Shown here piece after piece: positions 16,059 through 25,731 of a DNA stretch of 64,000 nucleotides (the stretch's first letter is position 1; every line of letters starts with the position of its first letter). The stretch is taken from NCBI RefSeq assembly GCF_009363075.1, contig NZ_CP045293.1, positions 4,092,001 to 4,156,000 on the forward strand, read 5' to 3'. The notes under the pieces are model-generated. The model was not told the DNA's origin and searched no databases. It saw only the letters and a program-made list of their open reading frames with translations. The position numbers and the translations under genes are program-made. The DNA is from Paenibacillus guangzhouensis (lineage in GTDB: Bacteria; Bacillota; Bacilli; Paenibacillales; Paenibacillaceae).

Positions 16059-17288
16059 ATGAACCACATGATATTTGAGGTTGGCACAGCTTTACTCTTG
16101 GTTGCGATCGCTTCATTGATTGCTGGAAAACTCAAGTTCTCCATCATACCATTTTTGATTGTGCTTGGTATGTTCGTCGGCCCCCACGCTCCAGTTATCG
16201 GCATTTTCGACTTTACTTTTGTCAAAAGTCAAGATGTCATCTCTTTACTTGGTAGAATCGGGGTTCTCTTTCTATTATTCTATATTGGACTGGAGTTTTC
16301 GGTTTCCAAATTGATCAAGTCAGGTCGTAACATCGTATTTGGGGGGACAATCTACGTTCTTCTCAATTTTATTATTGGGCTGGTCTACGGCCTTGTGGCC
16401 CAATTTCCAATCTATGAATCATTAATTATTGCTGGGATGCTATCTGTCTCATCCACGGCCATCGTGGCGAAAGTATTGGTTGATCTGAGACGCACGGGGA
16501 ACGCCGAGACGGAGCTCATCTTAGGCATGATTTTGTTCGATGATCTTTTTCTGGCCGTATTCCTGTCCGTGATGTCAGGTCTGCTGCTCGGCGGGGCGAC
16601 ATCCATTGGCGGCATATTCCTGTCTGTCGGAATTTCTATCGCATACATGCTATTGTTCTTCGTCATTGCTAGAAAAGGAACACCGCTATTAAACAAGCTA
16701 TTAAATATCACCTCGAACGAGATATTTATTATTGTTGTTTTTTCCTTGTTGTTCTTTGTTGCCGGATTCTCAGAAAAGCTGCACGTCGCGGAAGCAATTG
16801 GCGCCCTATTATTCGGTCTAGCGTTATCGGAGACAGAACATAGCAAGAGAATCGAGCATCTCGTCATCCCATTCCGGGATTTCTTCGGGGCCGTGTTCTT
16901 CTTCAGCTTCGGACTCAGCATCGATCCGCTAACCCTTGGCGATGCGGCATGGCTCGCGATTGGCGCCGTCGTACTTACGATTCTAGCCAATATGGTCGCT
17001 GGCATGATGGCGGGACGAAATGCCGGATTGTCCCATAAGGCTTCGACCAACATAGGACTGACCGTGATGGCGCGCGGCGAATTCACGATCATCGTAGCCA
17101 ACCTAGGGATATACGCTGGCTTAATGCCCCTGCTCAAGCCTTTTTCCGCACTTTATGTCCTCATCTTAGCTATCCTAGGACCCTTGTTAGCCAAAGAGTC
17201 GAAGCCTATATACGGCGGCTTGAACAAGATCTTCAAATGGAGCAAACCGAAAGTGAAAGACAAAATCAAAGTTGATAATGCACAATAA
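16059..17288 (+). CDS. khtU: CPA2-family cation:proton antiporter (KhtU/KefB-like)
   Basis: A 409-residue integral membrane protein with about 12 hydrophobic segments, typical of Na+/H+ exchanger-fold (PF00999) transporters. Conserved spots include SVSSTAIVAKVL, the acidic IVLGMILFDD-like ILGMILFDDLF, FFFSFGLSIDP and LTVMARGEFTIIVAN. The closest named relative is Bacillus KhtU, a K+/H+ antiporter. The ATG at 16059 is preferred, with GGGAG 11 bp upstream; an ATG at 16035 overlaps that site. The KhtT-like gene begins 24 bp after its stop, so the two form an operon and a complex in the membrane. The symbol rests on family and context only. Confidence 0.85.
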   Translation: MNHMIFEVGTALLLVAIASLIAGKLKFSIIPFLIVLGMFVGPHAPVIGIFDFTFVKSQDVISLLGRIGVLFLLFYIGLEFSVSKLIKSGRNIVFGGTIYVLLNFIIGLVYGLVAQFPIYESLIIAGMLSVSSTAIVAKVLVDLRRTGNAETELILGMILFDDLFLAVFLSVMSGLLLGGATSIGGIFLSVGISIAYMLLFFVIARKGTPLLNKLLNITSNEIFIIVVFSLLFFVAGFSEKLHVAEAIGALLFGLALSETEHSKRIEHLVIPFRDFFGAVFFFSFGLSIDPLTLGDAAWLAIGAVVLTILANMVAGMMAGRNAGLSHKASTNIGLTVMARGEFTIIVANLGIYAGLMPLLKPFSALYVLILAILGPLLAKESKPIYGGLNKIFKWSKPKVKDKIKVDNAQ

Positions 17289-17312
17289 ACATCATAAAAC
17301 GGAGGTTGTAAC

Positions 17313-17801
17313 ATGGGTATAATCAGAGAGTCCGACCTTCCAGGCATCGGAAAAAAATATCAAATCGACACGGTTTCAGGCGATAAAATGGTCGTCATTA
17401 TTCACGATGATGGTCGCAGGGAAATCTACCATTTCTATGATGAAGATCCGGAGGAGACGATCTCCCAAGTCACGCTGGAGGATGAGGAAGCAAGACAGAT
17501 TGCTGCCATCATCGGCGGCATGTCCTATAAACCTAAAGTGCTCGAAACCGTACAAGTGACGCTGGAGGAGTTGGTCATTGAGTGGTGCAAGATCGAAGCA
17601 TCCTATGCATGTGTGAACAAGTCCATTGCTGAACTGCAAGTCCGGCAACGAACAGGAGCGACGATTCTAGCGATCGTAGAGAAAGGGAAGCAGAAAATCA
17701 ATCCCGGGCCCGATGATCTATTGAGCGCAAATGCGACGCTTGTTATTGCCGGGGAAAGACAGCAAATCAAGCAATTGAAACATCTATTGCAGAACGGATA
17801 A
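17313..17801 (+). CDS. khtT: TrkA-C-domain regulator of K+/H+ antiporter (KhtT-like)
   Basis: A 162-residue cytosolic protein with an N-terminal domain of about 70 residues and a C-terminal RCK_C/TrkA_C domain (about 75-160) with the motif SIAELQVRQRTGATILAIVEKG and NATLVIAGERQQIKQLKHLL. Such proteins bind c-di-AMP or other ligands and gate the antiporter. GGAGG sits about 8 bp before the ATG. In Bacillus the regulator gene precedes the antiporter gene; here the order is reversed. Confidence 0.85.
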   Translation: MGIIRESDLPGIGKKYQIDTVSGDKMVVIIHDDGRREIYHFYDEDPEETISQVTLEDEEARQIAAIIGGMSYKPKVLETVQVTLEELVIEWCKIEASYACVNKSIAELQVRQRTGATILAIVEKGKQKINPGPDDLLSANATLVIAGERQQIKQLKHLLQNG

Positions 17802-17827
17802 AATCTCATTAAACGTTGAAAAGAACG

Positions 17828-17866
17828 GAAGAGCATCTGTATGCCAACCTGCAGATGCTCTTCTTC
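17828..17866. terminator. Terminator GAAGAGCATCTG/CAGATGCTCTTC
   Basis: A perfect 12-bp stem lies between the convergent KhtT-like and YitT genes and is flanked by T-rich and A-rich runs. Confidence 0.75.
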
Positions 17867-17886
17867 TGTCTAGCTGCGCTTGGAAC

Positions 17887-18726
17887 CTAGATCTTGTAGT
17901 AAGGATCGCTAGATGCGCTGCTCGTATATGAAACTTTCATGTTCGCTGACTGATCCACGTCCTGAATCATCGCGTTCAGCTTCTTAATGTTATGATGGGA
18001 TATGGTAAAAAACAACTCCGTCCCGTGCTGAGACGCGTGGGTTAGAAAAGCGATGTCCTGTCCGAACTCTTGACGTAGTGCATTAGCGAGCTTCTCCCGC
18101 ACCTCAGAGTGGACCCAGACCATTTTTCTGCTTCGATACTCCAGCGTGAACTGGATAGCTTTGTAGGCTGTGTAATATGCAATAACGGAATGGATCGCTT
18201 GATCCCATCCGAAATAAAGTCCGCCGCAAGCCAGAATAGTGAGGTTGATGATCATTAATATTTCGCCGATCGATAGCCTGATCGTTTTTTTCAAGTACAC
18301 CGCAACATCGTTCACGCCGTCAACATACCACCCGTAACGGACAATCAACCCGATCCCAGAGCCAAAAATGACCCCTCCGATGATTGAGGCAAGCAACGGC
18401 TCGCTGACGAGCGGCTGCGTAGGGTACAACAGCAGTGTAAACAGCATCGTTACGATAAGCGCTACAAGCGCGGTCATCGTCTGCTTCACATTTCTTCTTC
18501 TGAAAATAACAAACGGCAGATTAATAAATAACAAAATGAGTCCTAGCTTCATCTCCGTAATATGCGACAAGAGAATGGCGATGCCTTTTATTCCGCCTGG
18601 CAAGATCTGATGCGGACTTAAGAACATTTCAAGTCCTACTGAAATCAACGCCACACCGAATAGAATCGCGATGATTCTGACAACGCTCTTGGTATATCTG
18701 GATTGGTTAGCTATGTCTTCTCTCAC
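17887..18726 (-). CDS. YitT-family membrane protein (DUF161/DUF2179)
   Basis: A 279-residue protein with five or six membrane helices (residues 15-190) and a C-terminal cytosolic DUF2179-type domain (about 200-275). Typical blocks are GLEMFLSPHQILPGGIKGIAILLS, a GIGLIVRYG segment and VYLKKTIRLSIGEILMIIN. The function of the family is unknown; it is common in Bacilli. The start is a GTG with a poorly spaced AGGGAG directly before it, so the exact N-terminus is uncertain. It is divergent from the serine-hydrolase gene with a 75-bp gap. Confidence 0.85.
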   Translation of the reverse strand: MREDIANQSRYTKSVVRIIAILFGVALISVGLEMFLSPHQILPGGIKGIAILLSHITEMKLGLILLFINLPFVIFRRRNVKQTMTALVALIVTMLFTLLLYPTQPLVSEPLLASIIGGVIFGSGIGLIVRYGWYVDGVNDVAVYLKKTIRLSIGEILMIINLTILACGGLYFGWDQAIHSVIAYYTAYKAIQFTLEYRSRKMVWVHSEVREKLANALRQEFGQDIAFLTHASQHGTELFFTISHHNIKKLNAMIQDVDQSANMKVSYTSSASSDPYYKI

Positions 18727-18801
18727 TCCCTGCTATTTTCTAATGTTACGATTAAGTATACCAGAGGCTTAGACCAAATTGAATTTAAGGAGGCGTATAT
18801 C

Positions 18802-20271
18802 TTGGACTTATCTTACGATTACCCTGAGAATCACGGACTTTCATCGCGGAGTCTATCCGACTTGTATGCCGCGATCGAGGAACAAGGGCTAGCTGTGAAT
18901 ACCTTCATGCTGCTGCAGAACGGATGCGTGACGTCGTCCTTCGCCCGCTCCCCTTACCGGCTGGATCGTCCGCAGCTATTGTTCTCGCTCAGTAAGAGCA
19001 TCACGTCCATCGCCGTAGGCATCGCATGGGATCAGGGGCTCGTCCGCTTGAATGATCCGGTCATCTCTTTCTTTCCCGAAAGACTGCTACGTAAGGTATC
19101 GCCCCATTTAGCCCGAATGGCGATCCATCATCTCCTATCTATGAACACCGGGCATCATGACAATATTTATGCCGCGGTCACGCAAGAACAGGACTGGGTG
19201 CGCGCTTTCCTCGCGCTTGACGTGGAACATGAGCCGGGAACGCATTACCGTTACAGCACACCTGCGACCTATATGCTGTCCGCGATTTTGGAGCGAGTCA
19301 CGGGGCAGACCCTCATCGATTACCTCATGCCGCGATTGTTCAAGCCGTTACGCATCCCGCGGCCGACATGGGAGACTTGTCCGATGGGCGTGACTGCTGG
19401 CGGGATGGGCTTAAGCCTGTCGACGGAGAGTGTCGCGAAGATTGGCCTCATGCTCCTGAATCAAGGTCGATTCGAAGGAACCAGAATCCTATCAGAGAAG
19501 TACATCCAGCTTGCGACAACGGAACAGAGCGATAACCGCCTGGAAGCCAAGCGGATCGATTCCGCACAAGGCTACGGTTATCAAATTCATCTCTGTCGGC
19601 GCGGATGTTATCGAGGAGATGGAGGCTTTGGTCAGCTTTGTTTCGTAGCGCCGCGCGAGAAGATCGTCATTGCAGCCACATCAAGCTTCCAGAGCATGGA
19701 TCAGTTGCAGACGCTGCTCGATTTAATCTATACGCATATTATGGATGCGCTGGATCAGAACAAGCAGGATCGGGGTGAAGCCGTGAATACCCACGATCTG
19801 CAAGAGCGGCTTGCCGGAATAACCGTTTCCTATGTACCGTCGCAATCCGTTCCGTCGTTCGAGCCGCCTGATATCCATCACCGGACATATGCCTTGAAGG
19901 ATAATCCCTTCGGCCTTCGAACGGTGGCATTCATGCAACAGGATACTCGATTAATGATGAATTGGTCCTACGAGGATGGCAGAGATCACCAACTGCCCTT
20001 CGATATTACTAGGTCCCTAAATGCGGAAGGGATGTTCCACAAAGACCTATCGATCTGCACGCAGGAGGTCGTCACCTATGCCGCCTGGATTTCACCGAAC
20101 ACGTTACAGCTTACGTTGTTCTATGTAGAGACGCCTTATGTCGTCACGTATACCCTTGCTTTCCATGATCAGACCATCGACTTCCAGTTTCATACCAATG
20201 TATCGATGCACTTGTCGGATTTTCAAGTTACGGGCATGTTAATGGATGCTACCACACCGATCTACCACTAA
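18802..20271 (+). CDS. Beta-lactamase-family serine hydrolase (class C/DD-peptidase fold)
   Basis: A 489-residue protein with the penicillin-binding-protein-like fold. The catalytic SxxK is S62-L-S-K65 in LLFSLSKSITS, and the Tyr motif is YRYSTPATYM near residue 150. A glycine-rich strand GDGGFGQLCFVAP near 275 substitutes for KTG. An extra C-terminal domain (about 340-489) is beta-rich, as in esterase EstB-like relatives. No signal peptide is seen, so it may be cytosolic. The TTG start is chosen for its AAGGAGG site 8 bp upstream; the open frame extends 99 bp further upstream without one. Esterase or peptidase activity is possible; the substrate is unknown. Confidence 0.85.
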   Translation: MDLSYDYPENHGLSSRSLSDLYAAIEEQGLAVNTFMLLQNGCVTSSFARSPYRLDRPQLLFSLSKSITSIAVGIAWDQGLVRLNDPVISFFPERLLRKVSPHLARMAIHHLLSMNTGHHDNIYAAVTQEQDWVRAFLALDVEHEPGTHYRYSTPATYMLSAILERVTGQTLIDYLMPRLFKPLRIPRPTWETCPMGVTAGGMGLSLSTESVAKIGLMLLNQGRFEGTRILSEKYIQLATTEQSDNRLEAKRIDSAQGYGYQIHLCRRGCYRGDGGFGQLCFVAPREKIVIAATSSFQSMDQLQTLLDLIYTHIMDALDQNKQDRGEAVNTHDLQERLAGITVSYVPSQSVPSFEPPDIHHRTYALKDNPFGLRTVAFMQQDTRLMMNWSYEDGRDHQLPFDITRSLNAEGMFHKDLSICTQEVVTYAAWISPNTLQLTLFYVETPYVVTYTLAFHDQTIDFQFHTNVSMHLSDFQVTGMLMDATTPIYH

Positions 20272-20276
20272 AGAAC

Positions 20277-20323
20277 AGACGCCTTGCAGTCTCAGGAGTG
20301 CTCCTAGCCACAAGGCGTCTTCG
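20277..20323. terminator. Terminator AGACGCCTTG/CAAGGCGTCT
   Basis: A perfect 10-bp outer stem with a nested AGGAG-TG-CTCCT hairpin lies between the convergent serine-hydrolase and response-regulator genes. Confidence 0.7.
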
Positions 20324-20333
20324 TATGGAACAT

Positions 20334-21122
20334 CTACATTTCCTTTTCCCCGAAATAATCGAGATATTGGCTAGGTGTCCCGTTCGCGTATTTTTTGAAG
20401 ATGCTGATAAAGTATTTATAATCACTAAAGCCGATGTCCTGCGCAATCGTATAGACTTTGCCTTCCCCGGCCTTCAGCAAATCTATCGACTTCTGAATGC
20501 GATAACGGTTCAAAAAGTCATTGAACGTGTAGCTGGTCTCGGCTTTGAACTTCTGGTTCAAGTAATAGGCGCTTAATCCAAGCTCCTCGACCAGATCATG
20601 AATACTGATTTTTTTCGGATAATTCTCCTGGACATAAGCAATCATTCGGGATACGTACTTCGAGGTCTTCGTCTCTTTCTCCAGGAAACGGCTGTTCAAG
20701 ATCTCCTCTTTCTCCTGCGGGTGGCTTACGATAATCTCATATTTGCGCTGCAGCTCGACCTTTGCTTTTGCCGATTCCAGCGCCTCGATTAGCTGATCGT
20801 CCTCCAGCGGCTTCACCAGGAACTCGGTCACACCTAGCTGGATCGCTTGCTTCGCCAAATGAAACTCATTGTAACCCGAGATGATAATGCTGCTGAAGGT
20901 GTGCTTCTCTAACCCTTCGCGAATCATGGTGATGCCATCCATCATCGGCATATTGATATCCGTAATGACGATATCCGGCTTATGCTCATAGATTTTCTCC
21001 AGCCCATCTTGGCCGTTCAGCCCTTCCTCGATCACGATGCAATCATATTTCAACCAATCGATGCTAAATCGGATCCCGCGGCGGATCATATCCTCGTCTT
21101 CCACCAACAGCACTTTATACAT
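20334..21122 (-). CDS. YesN-type AraC response regulator
   Basis: A 262-residue regulator. The receiver (1-120) has VEDED at 7-11 and the phospho-acceptor D55 in IVITDINMPMMDG. Two AraC helix-turn-helix motifs follow: ISIHDLVEELGLSAYYLNQKFK and VYTIAQDIGFSDYKYFISIFKKY. Its start overlaps the end of the kinase gene by 8 bp, so the pair is translationally coupled. YesN proteins normally activate a nearby transporter operon; the obvious target is the upstream Fbp/Afu-like ABC operon, which has a direct-repeat site before its promoter. Confidence 0.93.
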   Translation of the reverse strand: MYKVLLVEDEDMIRRGIRFSIDWLKYDCIVIEEGLNGQDGLEKIYEHKPDIVITDINMPMMDGITMIREGLEKHTFSSIIISGYNEFHLAKQAIQLGVTEFLVKPLEDDQLIEALESAKAKVELQRKYEIIVSHPQEKEEILNSRFLEKETKTSKYVSRMIAYVQENYPKKISIHDLVEELGLSAYYLNQKFKAETSYTFNDFLNRYRIQKSIDLLKAGEGKVYTIAQDIGFSDYKYFISIFKKYANGTPSQYLDYFGEKEM

Positions 21123-22815
21123 CTAACCCACTCCTCTCCAAAGGAATTGTTATGGTCACACAGGTACCTTGTCCCTGGGCGCTACGAATATGAATGCCAG
21201 ACGACTCGCCGTACAGGAGAAGCAATCGCCGATGTACATTGTAGAGCCCGATATGCTGCGTCGAGTTATTCTGGCTCTGCAAGATACGATGGACCGCAGC
21301 CAGCGTCTGTTCATCCATCCCTCGGCCATTGTCCTGCACCTCGAGCAGCAGCTTGCCTTCATGCACGTACACCCGAATCTCGATGAGGATGCTGCTCTGA
21401 TTCTGATAACCATATTTGATCGCGTTCTCGATAAAAGGCTGCAGTAGCAGCTTCGGAATGAAGACCTCTTGCGTCTCCTCTGTCACTTCCATGCGGTACG
21501 CCAGTCGTTCATTGAATCGAATCTGCTGAAGCTTCAAGTAATCCCGAACATAATTCATGTCGTCCTTCAACTTCACACTGCGATCATGACCGATGCTGTA
21601 CCGCAGCAACCGAGACAGCAGAATCACGATCTCTTGCGCTTGATTCGCATCGATCTTGATTGCATAACGGAGTGTCTCCAGCACGTTAAAAATAAAATGC
21701 GGATGGAACTGCGCCTGCAGCTGCTTCACTTCGATCATCGTGCTAAGCTCAGACAGCTCTTTATTTTTCTCCAGCAAATCCTGCAGCCGTACGAGCATCG
21801 CATTATATTCGCGCCCCAGCGTCTCAAACTCGTCCCCGGTCCGAATATCGACATAACCGTCCAGCTTCCCTTCCCGCAGCATATCCAGCGCGGCGACGAA
21901 TTGGTCAATCGACTCCGAATTGCGCGCGGACATCTTGTTCGACAGGAATTGAAGCAAGAACCACAGCAGGATGCATGTCACGACCACAAAAATCGTCACC
22001 GTATAATACGTGTACTGCTCCGAATGATAGGAATTCAGCGTAAAGACTTGCAGTGGGGTGCCTGGAATAGGCTTCGAATACATATAGTAACTACCGTTAT
22101 TGATCTCCGCATGTCCCTGACCGTCCAGCGTCGGCTGGAATTTATTCAAGACCCCTTTAGTAATGTTGCTCGTGGTCGCAATGATCGTCTTATATTCATC
22201 GGTAATGACTGCGATTTCATTATTTTGCTCGAAGATGAGCTTCTGAAAATCCGCTTCGTACAGTTGATAGACAATATAGCCAATGGTATAGCCATCCTTC
22301 ACAATCGCTCGTCCAAAAGAATAGCTCGTGTTCCGTTCATGCGAATATCGGAAGCTGTTCATCTCCGTCACCGTATCCTGCGGATACAGCTCCACCCGAT
22401 GAACGAAATTACGAAATGAGAAGTCGGAATCGAGCATATTCGTTGGCGCCGACGTCGCGAGGAAGATCCCGCCTCGGTTCAGAATGTGGAAGATACTCTT
22501 CACCTTCTGATGGCTGTTGAATTCATAGAATTCCGAATAGACCTTCTCGCTTCCCAGATGTGTGCTCACGTAATCCACGACGGCTGGCGATTTCGCCATA
22601 CGTTCAATCTCGTCATGGTATTGTTGATAGACTTCTTCGATGGAATGGCTAATGGACTGCGCAGCTTGATTCGTTCGCTGCATGAGATTGATTCGGCCGT
22701 TCACGATCGTGAATGCGACGAATAAGATCATGAGGATCGCAAAGGGTATCATCGTATAGATGCGAAACAATCGACGCGTCGATTCTCTGAAATTGCGGTG
22801 TTTGGTATGCTTCAT
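21115..22815 (-). CDS. YesM-type sensor histidine kinase
   Basis: A 566-residue membrane kinase of the LytS/YesM class. Transmembrane helices lie at about 18-40 and 275-295, framing an extracytoplasmic Cache-like sensor. A HAMP segment follows (around 310-360). The His_kinase block is QFHPHFIFNVLETLRYA, with the phospho-histidine within it, and the ATPase has DNGRGM and a degenerate GLYNVHRRL. Its partner regulator overlaps its 3' end. It lies 141 bp after the ABC permease gene on the same strand, with a terminator-like hairpin between. Confidence 0.92.
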   Translation of the reverse strand: MKHTKHRNFRESTRRLFRIYTMIPFAILMILFVAFTIVNGRINLMQRTNQAAQSISHSIEEVYQQYHDEIERMAKSPAVVDYVSTHLGSEKVYSEFYEFNSHQKVKSIFHILNRGGIFLATSAPTNMLDSDFSFRNFVHRVELYPQDTVTEMNSFRYSHERNTSYSFGRAIVKDGYTIGYIVYQLYEADFQKLIFEQNNEIAVITDEYKTIIATTSNITKGVLNKFQPTLDGQGHAEINNGSYYMYSKPIPGTPLQVFTLNSYHSEQYTYYTVTIFVVVTCILLWFLLQFLSNKMSARNSESIDQFVAALDMLREGKLDGYVDIRTGDEFETLGREYNAMLVRLQDLLEKNKELSELSTMIEVKQLQAQFHPHFIFNVLETLRYAIKIDANQAQEIVILLSRLLRYSIGHDRSVKLKDDMNYVRDYLKLQQIRFNERLAYRMEVTEETQEVFIPKLLLQPFIENAIKYGYQNQSSILIEIRVYVHEGKLLLEVQDNGRGMDEQTLAAVHRILQSQNNSTQHIGLYNVHRRLLLLYGESSGIHIRSAQGQGTCVTITIPLERSGLDV

Positions 22816-22904
22816 GCGGACCTCCGGGCGATGTGCTTCACGGCGCTTTCCTTCAGTGTAAGGAATAAGCTAGATATTCGTCCATGGTAATAAACTCTAA
22901 ATGT

Positions 22905-22945
22905 CAAAACAAGCCGACCCTTCTTCCTAGGTGCCGACTTGTATG
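22905..22945 (-). terminator. Imperfect terminator after ABC permease gene
   Basis: On the minus strand AAGTCGGCACC pairs imperfectly with GGTCGGCTTG and runs into TTTTG. It separates the transporter operon from the YesM/YesN pair, possibly as partial read-through. Confidence 0.5.
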
Positions 22946-22956
22946 ATAGATCCTTG

Positions 22957-24612
22957 TTATAGCGATACTTCTTTCTGCCCAGAGAGCTTCAGGAAGACCA
23001 GCAGCGAAATCACAGTAATCACGGTCAATATGGTAGATAAAGCTGCTGCGACACCATAGTTGCCCCGAATGACTTCGGTATAAATCGCTACGGTAACTGT
23101 CTTCGTCTTGCCCGTGTATAAGATGATCGAGGTGCTAAGCTCCGTAATGATCGTCACCCAGCTTAGAATGGCTCCCGAAACCACGCCTGCAACCATCATC
23201 GGCAGCGTAATCTTGAAGAAAGTCCGCATCTGGGAAGCACCCAAGCTGATCGCCGCTTCTTCAATGCCTCCGTTGATCTGATGCAAAATCGCTGCACTGG
23301 ATCGGATCGTATAAGGGAGGCGCCTGATGACGAATGAAATGATCATGATGAATGCGGTCCCGCTCAGCGCTAATGGCTTATCGTTAAATGTTATGAGCAA
23401 GGCAATCCCTAAGATCGAGCCCGGAACGATATAAGGGAACATCGTGAAAATATCGAGCGTATTCGTTAAGGCATTCCGCCGGCGAACCGTAACATACGCG
23501 ATCAAGATAGCCAACAGGATGATCACGACGAGCGATACGATCGCAAGCATGAATGTATTCGCAATGACGCCGCCGATATTGCTGAACGCATCGATATAAC
23601 TCTGCAGCGAGTAGCCATCGACGAAGATTCGACCGTTTGTCTTGAGGAATGACGTATAAATGACATACAGCTGCGGCAGCAGTGCAATCAACGTATACAG
23701 ATAGATCACCGCATGCGCCACAATATTGCCGATGCCCGATTTCTTTTTCGCTTCAATCGGATGCAAGGCGCTCATCGTGAACGATTTGCGGTTCGAGACA
23801 TATTTCTGCAGCAAGAAGATAACCGTAGCGAAGAGAACGACAATGACGCTGATCGCAGCGGCAAATCCATCATCGCCGCCGACTTCGCTAATAAATTCGT
23901 TAAAGATCAGGACCGGCACGGTCTTGAACCCTTCCCCGATCAACATCGGCGTACCGAAGTCGGCAAGCGCCCGCATGAATACAAGCAGTCCGCCTGCAAG
24001 CAGCGTAGGCGTAATCAGCGGCAGCAGAACCTTACGCATTTTGTTAAAGCCTTTGTATCCCATGCTCTCTGCTGCTTCCATCAGCGATTGGTCGACATTC
24101 TTCAGGGCGCCGGATACATACATAAAGATCAGCGGTACCATCTGTAACGTCAGAACAACAAGAATTCCCGTAAATCCATATATATCAGGCATCGTGAACC
24201 CGAACACATTTTTGATAAATTGGGTAATGACGCCATTGCGGCCTAAGAGCAAGATCCAGGAGTAAGCACCAATGAATGGAGCTGACATCGACGAGATCAG
24301 AATCATGATACGAATCGCGGAATTTCCTTTTATTTTAACCGTAGCCATCAGATAGGCAAGCGGCGTTGCGATCAGTGCAGACAATGCGGTAACGCAGACG
24401 GTAACTTTAATACTGTTGAATAGTGCGTTCAGATAATATGGTTTACTGAAAAATTTTGTAAAATACGCGAGCGAAAAATCGCCAGTTGTGCCGTTGTAGA
24501 AGCTCTTCACAAGCATCGTAAATAATGGGAGTGCAAGGAACAGAAGGTAGAACACGAAGATGAGCAATGAAATGTTCGTCCAAATATCAAACCGTCTCCG
24601 GGTATCCCTCAT
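22957..24612 (-). CDS. ABC transporter permease, fused FbpB/AfuB type
   Basis: A 551-residue protein with about 12 transmembrane segments made of two homologous permease halves. Each half has an EAA loop that docks the ATPase: EAAESMGYKGFNKMRKVLLPL in the first half and EEAAISLGASQMRTFFKITLP in the second. Fused permeases of this kind serve Fe(III), phosphonate or hexose-phosphate importers. It overlaps the ATPase gene by 4 bp, so the three genes SBP, ATPase, permease form one operon. Confidence 0.92.
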   Translation of the reverse strand: MRDTRRRFDIWTNISLLIFVFYLLFLALPLFTMLVKSFYNGTTGDFSLAYFTKFFSKPYYLNALFNSIKVTVCVTALSALIATPLAYLMATVKIKGNSAIRIMILISSMSAPFIGAYSWILLLGRNGVITQFIKNVFGFTMPDIYGFTGILVVLTLQMVPLIFMYVSGALKNVDQSLMEAAESMGYKGFNKMRKVLLPLITPTLLAGGLLVFMRALADFGTPMLIGEGFKTVPVLIFNEFISEVGGDDGFAAAISVIVVLFATVIFLLQKYVSNRKSFTMSALHPIEAKKKSGIGNIVAHAVIYLYTLIALLPQLYVIYTSFLKTNGRIFVDGYSLQSYIDAFSNIGGVIANTFMLAIVSLVVIILLAILIAYVTVRRRNALTNTLDIFTMFPYIVPGSILGIALLITFNDKPLALSGTAFIMIISFVIRRLPYTIRSSAAILHQINGGIEEAAISLGASQMRTFFKITLPMMVAGVVSGAILSWVTIITELSTSIILYTGKTKTVTVAIYTEVIRGNYGVAAALSTILTVITVISLLVFLKLSGQKEVSL

Positions 24613-25718
24613 CGCTGATCGCCCCTTGTATAGTTCAATTCCCCTGCCGCGTCGTACACATTAATCTTATCTGTCTTCATTTTCAGGTAGATCACTTCGC
24701 CTGGAGCAAGGATTTGCGTCGTCTTCGACTCCTGCGTGATCTCAATCCGTTGACCGCCTTTAAGATCTACGAAGTAATGCGTGTTCTGTCCTAAAAATAC
24801 ACTATGAACGATCTTCGCTTGGAGCCCGCTGTTGTCTTCTGTGATGATGAACTCTTCCGGGCGAACCGAGACTTGAACTGGAATCACCTTTTGCGGATGA
24901 GGAACGCGAACATGGGTCACCTGCTCTGTATAGTCAGATCCGATTTGCACCTTATAGCCGCCATCCTCTTGGATCAACGTCCCTTCGAGAATGTTCGTAC
25001 GGCCGATGAAGGTTGCTACGAATACATTCGCCGGGCGCTGATAGATCTCTTGCGGTGTGCCTAGATGCTGAATAACCCCTGATTTCATAACGGCGATCCG
25101 ATCCGATACAGCCATCGCTTCTTCTTGGTCATGCGTGACATAGACGGTCGTAATCCCCACATCTCTCTGAATATCCTTGATCGCATTTCGCATGTCGATC
25201 CGAAGCTTCGCATCCAGATTCGACAGCGGCTCGTCCATGAGAAGCACATCCGGCCTGATGACGATTGCCCGCGCAAGCGCTACGCGCTGCTGTTGTCCAC
25301 CCGATAGATTTTTCGGCATCCGGTCTTTATACTGTTCGATTTGCACGACCTTCAGAATGTCATCGACTTTCGCCGCAATTTGCTCCTTCGGAATTTTCCG
25401 GTTCTCTAGCCCGAACGCGATATTGCCTTTCACCGTCAAGTGCGGGAAAATCGCATAGTTCTGGAACACCATACCGATGTTTCGTTTGCCTGGTTCGACT
25501 TGATTAATGACTCGCTCGTTGAAATTGATCGTCCCGCCTTCAATGCTGTTGAAGCCTGCGATCATGCGAAGCAGTGTTGTTTTCCCGCATCCGGAAGGAC
25601 CGAGAAGGGTGAAGAACTCACCCTTCTTAATCTCCAGGGACAACGCAGGAATGACCGTCGTATCTGCATATTTTTTGACTAAGTCTTTGATCGTTATGGT
25701 TACGCTCATGGTTGTCAC
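24609..25718 (-). CDS. ABC transporter ATPase, FbpC/PotA type
   Basis: A 369-residue ATPase. Walker A is GPSGCGKTT (near 38-46), the signature is LSGGQQQR, Walker B is VLLMDEPLSNLD, and the switch histidine is in VYVTHDQEEA. A TOBE domain (about 280-350) follows. The Q-loop and FQNYAIFPHLTV block fit the iron/sulfate/polyamine importer subclass. It lies 13 bp after the substrate-binding protein gene and overlaps the permease gene. Confidence 0.95.
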   Translation of the reverse strand: MTTMSVTITIKDLVKKYADTTVIPALSLEIKKGEFFTLLGPSGCGKTTLLRMIAGFNSIEGGTINFNERVINQVEPGKRNIGMVFQNYAIFPHLTVKGNIAFGLENRKIPKEQIAAKVDDILKVVQIEQYKDRMPKNLSGGQQQRVALARAIVIRPDVLLMDEPLSNLDAKLRIDMRNAIKDIQRDVGITTVYVTHDQEEAMAVSDRIAVMKSGVIQHLGTPQEIYQRPANVFVATFIGRTNILEGTLIQEDGGYKVQIGSDYTEQVTHVRVPHPQKVIPVQVSVRPEEFIITEDNSGLQAKIVHSVFLGQNTHYFVDLKGGQRIEITQESKTTQILAPGEVIYLKMKTDKINVYDAAGELNYTRGDQR

Positions 25719-25731
25719 CTATTTCTTTCGT

